Source: Macrotrachela quadricornifera
Lineage: Eukaryota; Rotifera; Eurotatoria; Philodinida; Philodinidae
Length of the DNA stretch: 64,000 nt
Assembly: GCA_022393335.1 (NCBI GenBank)
Contig: JAJEKB010021669.1
Location: 1 to 64,000 of the forward strand
Direction: 5' to 3'
The notes under the pieces are model-generated. The model was not told where the DNA came from. It did no database searches and was given only the letters and a program-made list of their open reading frames with translations. Shown here piece after piece: positions 12,089-23,814 of the stretch (the first letter of the stretch is position 1; every line of letters starts with the position of its first letter). A program made the translations under genes and the position numbers.

Positions 12089-12216
12089 TCAATACTTTGC
12101 ATAAAATTTCAAAAAAAAAGCTTAAAAAGTTCGAAAACTTCAAACATTGGTTTGAAATATATGGAAGGAAAGACTCTTGTTATTATCACATAAAGTGGCT
12201 AATACAGAGTTTCAGT

Positions 12217-12880
12217 CAGATCTACCAGCCGGGCCTGATTGAGAAACGATTTTAATTTTTTTTCATGAGTTATGAAAAAACTTCAATAATTTGGGTCTTT
12301 CTTTTATGAAAAATATTCGCGATGATTGCCTCTTTATTTTAACTTTCCTATTTGTACTTTTTTTCAAGCGTTTGACAAAGCTTCACTTGACTCCAAATGT
12401 CCCCAGAGTGCATGATCAGCTTACATAAGAAAGTTAAAAAGATCATGAGCATGTGCGCCAAAATAGTATGGAAACTTTTCGCGATAGGTCGCAATGTTTT
12501 TCCCTCGAATAATGCTTTGCGTGGGAGAAAATCTTCGGTTTCAATAGTAATCTTACATAAAAGTTTTCTTATTATCCATAGGTCAACAAAGATTTCAAGA
12601 TGTGTTCACAGTGCTCGACTAATATTACTATTTTGTATAAACACTTTCCTTCTATTGTCGTCATGAAAATGTTAAATGACGAGAAATGAAATTGTGCACC
12701 AATCCTAACCTTATAGAATTTAATCAATTTGAAAAAATATAAATATCAGTTGGCCTGAGCAAGGGTCTGATGGCCTACCAGACCACACTATGAAAACAAA
12801 CAGTCCATCTCGGTCCGACCCCCAGGCAGGGTGAGGTTATACCAGGTCAGGCTGGAAAAAGTGGCCTGTTGGCAGCTCTG
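12217..12880. mobile_element. Non-autonomous hAT-like element with 8-bp target duplication
   Basis: The ends CAGATCTACCAGCCGGGCC and (reverse complement of the right end) CAGAGCTGCCAACAGGCC are imperfect terminal inverted repeats. The element is flanked on both sides by GTTTCAGT (12209-12216 and 12881-12888), an exact 8-bp target duplication typical of hAT transposons. It is 664 bp long. The open frame at 12397-12666 inside it has no recognisable domain. Confidence 0.7.
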
Positions 12881-12917
12881 GTTTCAGTCTATGAATTGTT
12901 ATGAATCCATGAGCCGA

Positions 12918-13115
12918 ATGTTAGCGATGACAAGTGTTCTCGCTACTCTTTCTCTTTCTCCTCTGTTATGTATCACTTTTAGAGGCAGTCTCTCTCCTTT
13001 CCATTAACATAGTGTTTTGTGTTTCTTCATTTCATATTCAGTTTTTCAAGAAAGAATGTTATCTTTGATATCATTTTTTCTCTCTTTTCCATTTCATTCC
13101 TATGTATGCATGTGT
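12918..13115. repeat. Inverted homologue of 1640-1855
   Basis: This is pyrimidine-rich on + and aligns to the reverse complement of 1640-1855 over about 200 bases. It begins immediately downstream of the hAT-like insertion, so that element split or abutted it. No coding potential is evident. Confidence 0.5.
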
Positions 13116-13920
13116 TTGATTCATTCTTTTTGGAGTCAATCCTTCCATTTTTCTTTTTTAGTAGTTTTTTTCCTTTTTTTCGAATAGTCTAGTCCTTTGC
13201 AAAGAAAACATAAAAAAAATCTTGATCATGAATGGGCCAGATTATGCTGCGTTCATTAGGACTTCAAATGTGCACTGTATTCTGAAAATCAGAAACATAC
13301 TGACAAAGACTAAGATCTTTAATAACTGGAATTTCTCAAATGCCTTCTTTTTGCAAAACTTTCATAAAAATCTCTAGAAAAACACCGTGAAAAATCATCT
13401 AAACATCTTATCAAAACCATCGTATAAACCAAGAATGATAATGCTCGTAAAAGTAGAAAATATGGACAATTCAATCATATGAAAAGTTCAAAAATTGATA
13501 TTTTTAACAAAAATGAAATTTCTGACAGAGAAACTTTTGAAATACTTGTCAGAAAGAAACTTTTGAAATACTTGTNNNNNNNNNNAAATACTTGTCAGAA
13601 AGAAACTTTTGAAATACTTGTCAGAAAGAAACCTTTTGTATGTCATGATCACAACTATGTAAACTAGTAATGTTTTGTTCTGTATTCTTACAGAAATATT
13701 TTGATGGTCCATAAAACTATGCAATGTCAGTTCAATAATTACTCCTAAATAAGATATTAATGAAGTGTTCTGTTATACAATAAACAGTTAGTGATTAAAA
13801 ATAGTTCATTCTTTGTTGATTGTTGATTTTACAAGAATAGTAATATCAAAGATAAATCATAGGTTTCTTTCTTTCTTCTAGCTTTGGATATATTTATATC
13901 CATGAAATTTTTATTTCATT
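13116..13920. other. No gene; 26-bp minisatellite with assembly gap
   Basis: A tandem repeat with a 26-bp unit (AAATACTTGTCAGAAAGAAA plus CTTTTG) occupies about 13530-13632 and is interrupted by 10 N at 13576-13585. The gap sits exactly inside the array, so the true copy number is unknown. The rest is AT-rich, with the 3' flank of the CAP gene from about 13860. Confidence 0.7.
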
Positions 13921-13921
13921 A

Positions 13922-14545
13922 TTAGCAATTAGATGACAATACATTTTCTGCAAATTGACCTTGAAAATTGCCTGGTGGTGAGTAATTTGTAACAACATAG
14001 ACACTACGGTCATCACTGCTGAAACCAATACCAACACCGAGACGAGTTGATTTTTTCCAAACGACTTGTGTGAAATGACCAGTTTGTGAAGAAAAACCAG
14101 GTCTATTATAATTATAATATTTTATTTCATCATACCATGATTGAGTTGCTTCTTGTCCTAAGAGAAAAAATTAAAATATTAAAAAAATAAAGAAAAATTC
14201 TTTTGATAACCATCAACACTGGTGATTGGACGTGATGAACTTGACATAAAAAGGTTTTCTCCATGGCCATTATTTGAATGTTGAAATTTTCTCGTTCTTG
14301 CAAGATAATCAGCATAATTTTGTGCTATTGTATTCAATTGATCATCAAGTTGAAGAGGTGGTGCACAATGACGAGCACGTAAAGAATTATGATGTTGCAA
14401 TGTTATATTTTGATATTCACGTTCAAATGTCGTGAAAGCATTGACTAAGAAAATCTAAATCGTCATATTACATTTAATTAAATAGTCTTTTACTACCTGT
14501 TGCTACAACAAATGCAAGAAAAGCAAAAGTTGAAACTTGAATCAT
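13922..14545 (-). CDS. Secreted CAP/SCP (PR-1 family) protein
   Basis: There are three exons on -: 14545-14497, 14444-14211 and 14157-13922, with GT-AG introns of 52 and 53 bases. Exon 1 encodes a signal peptide. Exon 2 carries HNSLRARHCAPPL and a GHGENLF motif; exon 3 carries QSWYDEIKYY, TGHFTQVVWKKS and VVTNYSPPGN. These are the four CAP signatures: HNxxR, GENL, GHFTQVVW and YxPPGN, with the metal-binding histidine of GHFTQ present. At about 170 residues it is a single-domain, GAPR-1-like CAP protein without a cysteine-rich tail. A second copy lies on + at 19619-20247 with identical intron positions. Confidence 0.85.
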
Positions 14546-15304
14546 ATTGGTGTGATGAACTATTCAGAATTGAAAAGAAAAATATCATAGTATTATATTT
14601 TGCATATACTTACTTTTTTTGTGAATATAAATAATATTATCAATTAATTGATTTTCTCTCTTTCTATATATATATGTCGAATGAGTAGAACTCGATTGTT
14701 AATACTCGATTTTTTTCTATTTACGATTGATAATACTATTGTGATAAAAATAATACGTTTATTATTTGATGTAGGTCGTCTGGAAGCGTTTATTATATTA
14801 AATTCTCCGAAAATAAAACCTATGCACCTGAGCAAACCTTCACAATCAAGTCTGGCACACAAAAGAAAAACATGTCTGTCACTATAGACGAATACCCATG
14901 TCACAAAAATCGTCGCGATTTCGGCGATTTAAAAAAAATGACGTAAAATCGTGATCAATCATATTCTGTAAAAAAATGAGTAACTAAACAGGTGCTGTCT
15001 CGATATTGATGAAAAGAGAACAATTAATTGCAATTATTCAATCTCATTTTTGATGATTTCGATTAATTGTTAAAAGTCAGATTAATTTATCACGATTAAT
15101 ATGATCTTTTTTTTTCGACAGACGCAAGTTTTATTAAATACTTAAAAATTCAAAATATGTAGATATAAAATATTTCTTAAATATATCATATTTTCCTTTC
15201 AAAAATATAATTATTATTGAACAGAAAAAAAGTTGGAAACTAGATTTGATCTTAGTAGCATAGCTATAATTTGATTCTATATACGATTAACATGTGTTAC
15301 TTTA
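14546..15304. other. Intergenic, no gene seen
   Basis: 14546-14640 is the 5' flank of the CAP gene and is similar to the flank of the + copy at 19560-19618. The remainder is AT-rich. The two overlapping open frames at 14644-14904 are on opposite strands, in low-complexity sequence, and have no domain. Confidence 0.5.
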
Positions 15305-16002
15305 GAAACCAATTGTTTTGTATATGATAAGAAATACTATAAACAAATTCGTGGAGGTACTATGGGATCACCCATTTACAATGACATTAACAAATATATA
15401 TATGTATGAATGGAAGCAAACATTAATTCAATACCAAGAGCAAAGAAATGAACTCTATGGTCGATAAGTTGATTAGTAAAGAAAACGAGTCATCTTCCAT
15501 CATTCATTTGCTTTCTTTTAGATATATCGATGATATTTTCATGACTTCTAATGAATCAGTGGAATTCCTTGATGTCTTAATTGAAAATAATGAAAGACAA
15601 TTAAAAACATCTGTTTATCGTAAACCAGCTGCTGAACCTTATATTCTTTCACATACATCTGATCATCCACATCATATACATTCGAATACAATTTATACGG
15701 CATTACTTCGTGCTATTCGTCTTTCATCTGACGTTGAAATATTCGATCAAGAACGGCTAAATATTGAAGTTACTTTAATTTTAAATGGTTATTCACCAAA
15801 GTTTATTACTAATCATTTTAAACGATTCTTTCAAAAATACAATGTACTATCTATATACCAACAATTAAATAGTCAAACATATAATACATTACATCAAACA
15901 TTACTTGATGAATCAATGAACGGCAATCAAAAACAAAACCAAATACAACACCAACAACAGCAACAAGAACTACAAAAAGAAAAGATTGACTCATCCTCAT
16001 GA
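15305..16002 (+). pseudogene. Athena (Penelope-like) RT fragment
   Basis: This is the C-terminal half of an Athena RT closely resembling the one at 54.2-55.0 kb. It reads ETNCFVYDKKYYKQIRGG and TMGSP, then after a one-base frame change TMTLTNIYMYEW and NELYGR. An intron follows and then RYIDDIFMTSN, EFLDVLIENN, KPAAEPYI and the thumb-like LNIEVTLILNGYSPKF. The intron before RYIDD sits at the same place as in the other copies, but its donor has mutated from G|GT to ATAAG. The N-terminal half is missing, as in a 5'-truncated insertion. The glutamine-rich tail ends at 16002. Confidence 0.85.
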
Positions 16003-16124
16003 CATTATATTTTAAAAGATCCTAATTCGAATAGATTTTGTTGGAAGTTATCGACTTTTATAATTTCTCTTCAAAATTGAAATTACATTAAATGATTCTG
16101 CAGATTAATAATGATTTCGAACTG

Positions 16125-16175
16125 ACCTGATGATGACTATCTAAGCAATAGTCGAAACCTGTCGTAATAAGCTTG
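16125..16175 (+). ncRNA. Hammerhead-like motif at the 3' end of the Athena fragment
   Basis: CTGATGA is followed by a strong stem II (TGACTAT/AATAGTC with loop CTAAGC), then GAAA and CCTGTCGT. The core halves and stem II are good, but stem I does not pair convincingly, so this is probably a relic. Its place 120 bases after the RT frame agrees with the Terminon order RT, 3' UTR, hammerhead. Confidence 0.4.
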
Positions 16176-16304
16176 AAATATATCTAGAAAACTCATTCTT
16201 GAATATCAATTCTATTTTCTTATATATATATAAATACACCCTCTACAGACATGACTCGAAAGCTGAGCCCGTCAAGAATTTGTTTTGCTCGCTACAATAC
16301 TAAA

Positions 16305-16372
16305 TATAACATAAGGGTTTTATTTCAGTGTAATCTGTATATTACATTGAAATAAAACTCTTATGTCTTATC
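16305..16372. repeat. Short palindrome upstream of the Ly6-like pseudogene
   Basis: ATAACATAAGGGTTTTATTT and AATAAAACTCTTATGTCTTAT form an inverted repeat of about 30 bases with a short loop. The right arm is homologous to the region upstream of the Ly6 gene on - at 11270-11300, so the palindrome arose at the edge of the duplicated gene block. Confidence 0.55.
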
Positions 16373-16546
16373 TATACTTTACAATGAATCTGATAATACA
16401 AAGTCTGATAGTATAAAAATAGAAACAAAGGTAACACTTCTGTCTGAGGGTATAAACACATGTTTATATCTCTTTATGTAAGAGTCATATTTATTAGTTG
16501 AATATAAAAAGAAGAAAAACTAGCAAAAAAGAACATATTAAAATCG

Positions 16547-18240
16547 ATGATGTTATTCGTTATCTACATACTATTTATTGTTGCATTTCGTGACGTTTCT
16601 TCTCTGAAATGTTACAAACGTGATGCGAATTGTGTTGATCATTGGATCGATACCAACGATCTTCATTGGTTTTTACCGGTCTTTTCTAAAGATTTTTGGC
16701 AGTGAAGTTTGCTTTTTTTTGCTGATTTTTAAAGATTTTAACGCTGTTAATGGCCAAGAGATATGAATTTGAAAGATTTTCATTAACAAAATTTCAATCG
16801 TAGTCGAAATTTCAGCTCTAAATAGTCATCAAAACTTTCTTATTCCATGATCAGAGCTTCATATCAATGTAAATGAATTTATTATGTTGACAAAAAGTCA
16901 CCCAAGCTTTATAAATCGATGTCAGTCTAAACTAAGGATTTTTCATGTTGAAATTTCGAGCTGACTTTTTTGTACTAATCTTAGTGAACTTTCATAGAGT
17001 CCGTATAGCTACCGATAGTCAGCCATGCTTCTATCCAGAAATTTTAAAAATCAATTCTGTTGCCAAGGTCTTTCTAACTATTGGCATCATGCAAGGGCGA
17101 TAATCTTGAGATATTAATAAACCTTAAACAGTAATTCTGACATAAAAGCCATACGCATTAGCTCATCGTATTTTTCTCTCCTCAGTAACATTCTTTTCGT
17201 GGATTGAAATGTCTTTGAGCCGTTTAAAGTAGCTAAGTGTTTCAAATAAAAATAGGTCAAATCTGTTAGTTCTAATAGAAATTGTATCATTATATGAATA
17301 TATTCAAAGGAGAGTTAGCTATTCTTCAATCTTGGGTGTTGTGAATTTATAGTTGGGATCTTTTTTAAGAAACTCTGGTTCGTCCTTAATATAACCATAC
17401 TATACGTGACAGACCAAAACAGGAGTTGTTATTAATTATTAGGCGGTCGAAGAATTATATGAGTTCGATATTATATACCTTTGTAGAACCGAAATGACAG
17501 ACTGTTTCACTAAAAAAACTAAATAGTAAGTTGATACATGCAGCGCACCAATTTTGCACCAGTTAAATCAAGAATTGCGCTCGATTCGTTTTTTGCCGGT
17601 CAAGTCAAGATTTTAGACCGGCCGGTCTGGTCCGGTCTGAGAATATCGGACCGGTTTCAACTCTGCTTTCGTTAACATCGAACGTAATACTCATTCGGCT
17701 TCGAGTCGACTTTTTCTCTACAGTTGCGCAACAGATAAATGCAACGATCGAATAAATCTACTGAAAGCATTTCAGGCATTAAATCTAGAAGAAAATGTTG
17801 TACAATTGAATATTTTGTTTGGCAATGACAGCACAACATTTACAGAACAAAGTTCATGTCTTGAATTTTCAAATTCATCTCATTCAAATTGTCCTTTAAC
17901 GGCCACTCCCTTGCCTATGTGCTCCAATTGTTTTCTTTTATCAACGGAATCACCACAACAAATTTGTGCTCGTTGTCCCAATGATTTAGATAATGATAAG
18001 AACATGATAAAACGTCAGGTCTATTTTTTCCTCGAAAATCGAACACGACTAGCCGATACAATAACACTGCGATGTACAACAAACGGATGTAATTCATTGG
18101 CAAATTTGGATCGAATTTGTGATTTAAGTAAATTACAATTTGACTTTAATAAATTTTATTCCTCATCTTCCTCGCCAGTTTTCCATTCTACATTTATTCT
18201 ATCATTCAATATTTTTCTTCTCTTGACACATTTCTTATAA
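16547..18240 (+). pseudogene. Broken copy of the Ly6-like secreted protein
   Basis: Exon start MMLFVIYILF and LKCYKRDAN match the gene at 10244-11095, but the second cysteine of the CYKC motif is arginine. After about 40 codons the frame is replaced by about 1 kb of foreign sequence (roughly 16664-17650), and some 50 codons of the middle are lost. Homology resumes at NIERNTHSASSR and continues to a normal stop at 18240. The insert's right end, read on -, starts CAGAGTTGAAACCGG, which looks like a hAT terminus. Confidence 0.75.
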
Positions 18241-18830
18241 CCTTCTTTTCTGATTTCTATATTGACAATATATTGATCTTTTTTATTAATTTACCAATGA
18301 ACATGTCAAAATCGTATTGTCATTTCATTAATATATACTATGATTTCATTAAAACTGACTTAAAATCATTTTTTTGAATATAAATATATATATTTAACGT
18401 ATACGTGGACTCATCAGTGTATACAATGTATCCCAAAGATCTTGATCACTTAAGAAATTTAGATATCTCTACTAGATGTCAACCAAATGAGCTGAAATAT
18501 TTTTCACTGTCAGAGGCGTATCTAAAGTGTATATCTATCAAGACATGTCTAGAGAGATCCTTTGTTAAGTATCACTATTGACCTCAAGACAAAAACACCA
18601 ATATGCGGAGTGCTTTAAAAGACATTGGGATGTAAAAAAAAATGATTATCTTTGTTAAGGCTCGAGTAAATAAGTTGATATTCTTACCGATAATAAAGGT
18701 ATGTTCAAGCTTTCCATTCATAAAGACATGCCTAGAGGAATCCTTTGTTAAGCATGTTGCTTTCTTTTGATATTGGTTACTTCAAAACCAGATTCGACTA
18801 ATTCTTTGATATATTCTCTATAAGAACCTG
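18241..18830. other. Intergenic, no gene seen
   Basis: This is the AT-rich 3' flank of the Ly6-like pseudogene. Two direct repeats of 'AGACATG(T/C)CTAGAG(A/G)(G/A)ATCCTTTGTTAAG' occur near 18540 and 18724. No coding or structured element is recognised. Confidence 0.4.
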
Positions 18831-18831
18831 G

Positions 18832-19215
18832 CCCAAAAATCTAATATTTGGTCCATATATAACTCAATGTACTCTATCGAATGGCATTGATCATTTTCTG
18901 ATATCTCAAAATGTATTCCGGAAAACTCCTACTATTGTATAAGACCAATATTTTGAGACTTTCTGGAATACATTTTGAGATATCAGAAAATGATCAATGC
19001 CATTGGATAGAGCACATCAAGTTGTATATGGGCCCAAGTGTTTGATTTTTGAACCAAGTTCTCAAAGCGAATGTATTCAGAATCTAGTATAGCTATAAGA
19101 AAACTCGTATGATAAAATCCTAGTATTTTGAGATATCAAAAAACCAATAACGCCATTTGATAGAGCACGGCAAGTTGTGTATGGATCAAGTATTTGATCT
19201 TTTGGTCTAGTTCTT
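18832..19215. repeat. Fold-back repeat plus a third partial copy
   Basis: Arms at about 18832-18940 and 18955-19062 are inverted copies sharing the core ATTGATCATTTTCTGATATC and its complement. A third, more diverged copy of the right arm follows at about 19085-19215. This is a small non-autonomous inverted-repeat element, probably a MITE; no target duplication was resolved. Confidence 0.6.
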
Positions 19216-19618
19216 AGAGCGATTGTATATGAAGACTAGTCGAGTCTAATTCTAAAGTAATCGATGTTAATACATATTGAGATAATGACTTTCATATTTT
19301 GCTTTGTGTGTCAGACTCACCTGTGAAGATTTGCACAGGTGCAGACATTTTTTTATTTTTCGGCGAATTTAATATAATAGACACTTCCAGACAATCAACG
19401 CCAAATGACGCACCTTATCATTTTTTATCAAAAGAGATATTAGCAATCGTGATTGAAAAAAATTGCGTATTAAAAATAGGTTTCTACTGATTCAATATAT
19501 GTATATATCGACAATCAATTCACTGATAGTATAACATTGATTCAAAAAAACAGTAAGTAGATGCGATACAGTAATTTGATAATTTTCTTTTCAATTCTGA
19601 ATAGTTCATCACACCAAT

Positions 19619-20247
19619 ATGATTCAAGTTTCAACTTTTGCTTTTCTTGCATTTGTTGTGGCAACAGGTAATAAACGATTATTTAATTAAATACAAAATG
19701 ACGATTTTGGTTTTCTTAGTCAATGCTTTCACGACATTTGAACTTGAATATCAAAAGACAGCATTGCAACATCATAATTCTTTACGTGCTCGTCATTGTG
19801 CACCACCTCTTCAACTGGATGATAAACTAAATACAATAGCACAAAATTATGCGGAACAACTTGCAAGAACAAAGAAATTTCAACATTCAAATAATGGATA
19901 CGGAGAAAATCTTTATATGTCAAGTTCATCAGTCCCAATCAAAAATGTTGATGGTTATCAAAAGAATTTTTATTTTCTTTTTAAATATTTTATTTATTTC
20001 TTTTTTTATAGCAACTGTAGCAACTCAATCATGGTATGATGAAGTACAATATTATTATTATATTTGGCCAGGTTTTTCTTCCAAAACTGGCCATTTTACA
20101 CAAGTCATTTGGCGAGGATCAACTCATCTTGGTGTTGGTATTGCTTTCAGTAGTGATCAACGTAGTGTTTATGTTGTTGCAAATTATTCACCACCAGGCA
20201 ATTATCAAGGACAATTTCCCGATAATGTATCTCGACCTAATTGCTAA
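19619..20247 (+). CDS. Secreted CAP/SCP (PR-1 family) protein, second copy
   Basis: Exons are 19619-19667, 19720-19953 and 20012-20247, with the same intron positions as the - copy at 13922-14545. Signal peptide FAFLAFVVA is followed by HNSLRARHCAPPL, GYGENLYMSSS, TGHFTQVIW and VVANYSPPGNYQG. GHFTQ and GENL are intact, so the fold should be preserved. The two copies differ at many codons, so they are diverged paralogues or rearranged homologues, not recent identical duplicates. Confidence 0.85.
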
Positions 20248-21098
20248 TAATGAAATAAATATTTCATGGATATAAATATATCCATAGTTACAAGAAAAAG
20301 AAACTTGTGATTTTTCTGTGATATTACTATTCTTGTAAAGTTAATGGACAGAGAATGAATCTATTCAATCATCAAGTGTTCAATATGTAACAGAACACAT
20401 TATTAATATCTTATCTAGGAAAAATTATTGAACTGATATTTCATGATTTCATAGACCTTGAGTAGTTCTATAAGAATACAGAAGAAAATACTACTTTTCT
20501 GCACAATCGTCATCATGACATCGACAGGTTTTGCTTCGTCAAGTAGTTGAAAATCCGATGAGCTTCAAGTGATCGATCGAAGTAAATGTTACTAACTAGA
20601 AAATCCACTATACAGTTGATATCATATATTCGTTTGATTTAAGTCTCTTTATCAGAAATCTCTTTTTTATTTTAAGTATCGATTTTTGAATTTTTCATGT
20701 CAACGAATAGTCCACATTTTCTACTTTTGGGAGCACTATCATACTTGATTTATATGATAGTTTGGACGAGGTTTTCAGACGATTTTCCATGTTTATCTAC
20801 AGCTTTTAAACAATAATCATAAGAAGCTTCGAATATTCTTGTAAACTTATACTCACTCTCATCCTCATTTCACTCTTTGACTCAAGCGACATCTATGTCG
20901 CCGACGAAAAAAATTTTCATCGGTCAAAAGTTCTATGAGCAAAAATGATCAGTGAGTGAAGGTAAGACGAATGGTATAGGTCCTCCGTCCGGTGAAAATC
21001 ATCCTGTAGATGTCGTCCTTTTTTTAGAAAAACTATGTCAGAATAATCAGTGACCAAAGTCGATTCTAATGAGACTATTCCCACATTTGGCGGTAGTT
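20248..21098. other. Intergenic, no gene seen
   Basis: The sequence is AT-rich and of mixed composition. At 20854-20880 the + strand has a weak C-rich stretch (CTCACTCTCATCCTCATTTC) reminiscent of a degraded Terminon tail; no clear hammerhead precedes it. Confidence 0.4.
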
Positions 21099-21180
21099 GA
21101 GGGTGAGTTTTAATAGAGAATAATTCAAAGCTACTTTGTGACGATCGTTTCAGCCTTGCTTAAGGACCAACATCAGGTAA
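21099..21180 (-). repeat. Minus-strand Athena/Terminon 3' end relic (hammerhead-like + C-rich tail)
   Basis: On the - strand ACCTGATGTTGGTCC, TTAAGCAA, GGCTGAAA and the palindromic ACGATCGT, then C, resemble a hammerhead with a palindromic stem III. CTCACCCTCAACTACC follows (21112-21097). The core is altered (CTGATGT instead of CTGATGA), so it is a relic. It abuts the 3' end of the - strand LINE. Confidence 0.4.
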
Positions 21181-21560
21181 ATTTGGAATTCAATTTTGCA
21201 TATGAATTTTTGTTTTTATTATGCAAGAATTTTTAATGCCCTGATGCCTTTTAATACACCTCCATATCGTACCATATATAAAATAAAGGAACAGGACAAG
21301 GAAATAGTGAAGGACCACCACGTACAATATATTAAGAAAAGATACAAGAACAAACAGGCATAACTCCACATTACACAGACATACATACACAGAGTGGGAA
21401 AGGAGAGCATCTCAGGGGTAACAAGAGAAATAAGACCTACGGAATTGGAAGAATTGAGGCGATCTGCCGGCGGGGAGGAAGTGCTACATCAGTTAAAGAA
21501 AGGATTGAGGATGTACTATAAGAAATGTCAAATCATCCATTGGCAGGAGTGAAATGGAGT

Positions 21561-23806
21561 TCACACTACTATTCTCAAACCACCATAGACATTTCTCAAT
21601 AGTTGAATATGGCCTTGAATTCGTCTCGACCTTCTAATGTATTTAACTTGAAGATTTCTGTCTAGCCATAGATTTCTGTAGCAATTATAATTGTATTGTT
21701 CAAAAAGGAGAGAACCATCAGTCGATTTGAGTAATGCATCTCTATACTTTTTCCAGTAGGAGCTACATCTATCCTCGAGTGTTCTTTCATCATGAATATA
21801 GGAGAACATTATATCGTTCCAATAGATTACATTCAGGGTTCGTTTTAGACATGTAAAGTAAAAATGACTTAGATCATTTTTCTGGCATTCCGTCATTGGA
21901 GGGAAAATTGCAAAAAGCCAGGTAAAGAGTGGTAATACGTATGCGGAAAATATAATTCTTCGAAATTTAAACGAAGATGATCCATACATTCTACATGATT
22001 TAATAATCGCTATTCTTTGTCGTATCTTGGACTTGAACGTGGAAATCATTTTATCCCAACCTAATTTACAGGAAATATAATATCCTAAATAACGAAAGTT
22101 CTTAACCCAACCGATTTTATTATTGCCCATAAACAGATCAAACCTACGATTACCGATAGCACGAGCACTCCAAAGTGCCTCGGTCTTATCGTAATTAATG
22201 GGCTGCAGGGACAGAATTGCATAATACTCCAGATATTCAGATAATTTCTATAGCTTCAATTCGAGATAGAGACATTGTTGCGAAAATTTCAGACCTAACG
22301 TTCTACTGAGAACGCAAGCTAGGTCGTCTGCAAAAAAATTAGGGAGCGAATTTTCAAGGAAGGTCCACATATCACAATGATATGTTATTAAGACTGCAGG
22401 GGTCAAACAAGACCCTTGGGATCCGCCTTTAAGTATAGGAACAAACCTTGAACGTTTATTGTTCAGTTCTATAAAACCAAACCTTCCTTTAAGCCAGCTC
22501 TCAATCCAAAGAACGTAACTTTTCGGTATGCCTAGTCTCGACAATTTACCCAAACAACCGTCCCACCAGAGATTGTCAAAGGCTTGCTTAAAGTCGATAA
22601 AAATCGTCGCTACCGGCGCACTAGAACTCATTGTCGAAGCGATTTGGTCGATTAGGAGTAACACACGCGATTGGAGCCTAAATCCTGCCCTAAAACCCGA
22701 CTGTGACTCATGTAAAATTCCTCTGTTCATAAGTACTCGATTGAAACGATTGAGAAATAATCTCTCTAGGATTTTAAGAAAAGTATCGAGGAGAGATATT
22801 GGACGTGTGTTAGCAACACTAGAGATCGATTCTTTTTTTGCTAGCAATTTCATTTTCACGTGCTTCCAATATGAAGGTCCAGTGTATGAAGAGAACGATT
22901 TATTAAATATTTCCACGAGCGACTGAAAGTATTGATTTGGAATAAATTGAAGCAAAAACGGTGAAATGCCGTGGGCATCGGTCGAGTGTTTCATTTTGAC
23001 TTTAGAAATTGTCTTCTTCAATTCTGACATTGTTATCGGAGGAATTGTTTCCTCAGAATTATCCCACACTATTTCTGGACTATCAACATAGGGGTGTGGA
23101 TGAACTACATAGGAGCCCGTAAATTGCAACTCGTAGTGTGTAGCGGCCATGTTGAGCATTTTATATGTTTCATTAACAATTGAATTCTTTTCATCAGTAA
23201 AAGCCTTGAGCGAATTTGTTGACTTAAAATTTTTCCTAATTTTGGACCAGAAGGCATTCGAGGTAGACGAGGAGGAAAATCTTTCGTTCATAGTATGCAG
23301 CAATTTATCTGCTCGTATCTGAAACAATTCCTTTCTATTGACTTTTCTTAATTCTTTAATCTTCTAATGTAGTTTAACATCTCCGGTTCTTTTATGCCTG
23401 AATGATAAGGGTCTGATATAAGATAACTTTTGTCTCAGATCAACTGGTATTGATGGGCGATGTTTCTTTAAGGGAAAATAGGTTGTACAGCGAGTCCTAA
23501 GACTATCCAAAAGAGTGATAAAATTTGTATAGTATTCATCGACGGAAGCCCTTTTACTTTCATCCTCCTAAAACTCGGTCGTAAGTGCAAGAAAGAAATT
23601 AAAAACTTTCCAGTGAACATTGCTACCCAAGGTTTTTTCTTTATATTCGGCTTCGATTACACCTACTAGTGGTTTGTGATCACTGGTCGTGGACACTTCA
23701 CAAGTTTCCAGTGTTAGCAGAATATCTCGGCAAAATGCATAATCAATGATTCGATCAGAGCGCAAGGACGTCGAGGAGGTGGAGATAACTGTAGTTAGTC
23801 TAAATG
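21561..23806 (-). pseudogene. LINE ORF2, 3' part: end of endonuclease, RT and C-terminus
   Basis: This continues the endonuclease with RSDRIIDYAFCRD and TSDHKPLVGV, then the RT: NTRPISLLDTFLKILERLF, ESQSGFRAGFR, FIDFKQAFDNLWW, GGSQGSCLTPAV and FFADDLACV, with FADD as motif C. A C-terminal frame (22130-21561) has the usual WVKNFRYLGYYI motif after the RT. Stops near 23565, 23330 and 22245 and a frame change between the RT and the C-terminal part show decay. The upstream end at 23806 is the hAT insertion point. Confidence 0.8.
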
Positions 23807-23814
23807 ATTCCGAC

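Noticed and set aside
12397..12666. 89-codon open frame
   Set aside because: Lies inside the non-autonomous hAT-like element and has no recognisable domain; likely chance.
13540..13635. Possible CRISPR-like array (repeats around the N gap)
   Set aside because: Head-to-tail 26-bp minisatellite without spacers in a eukaryotic context.
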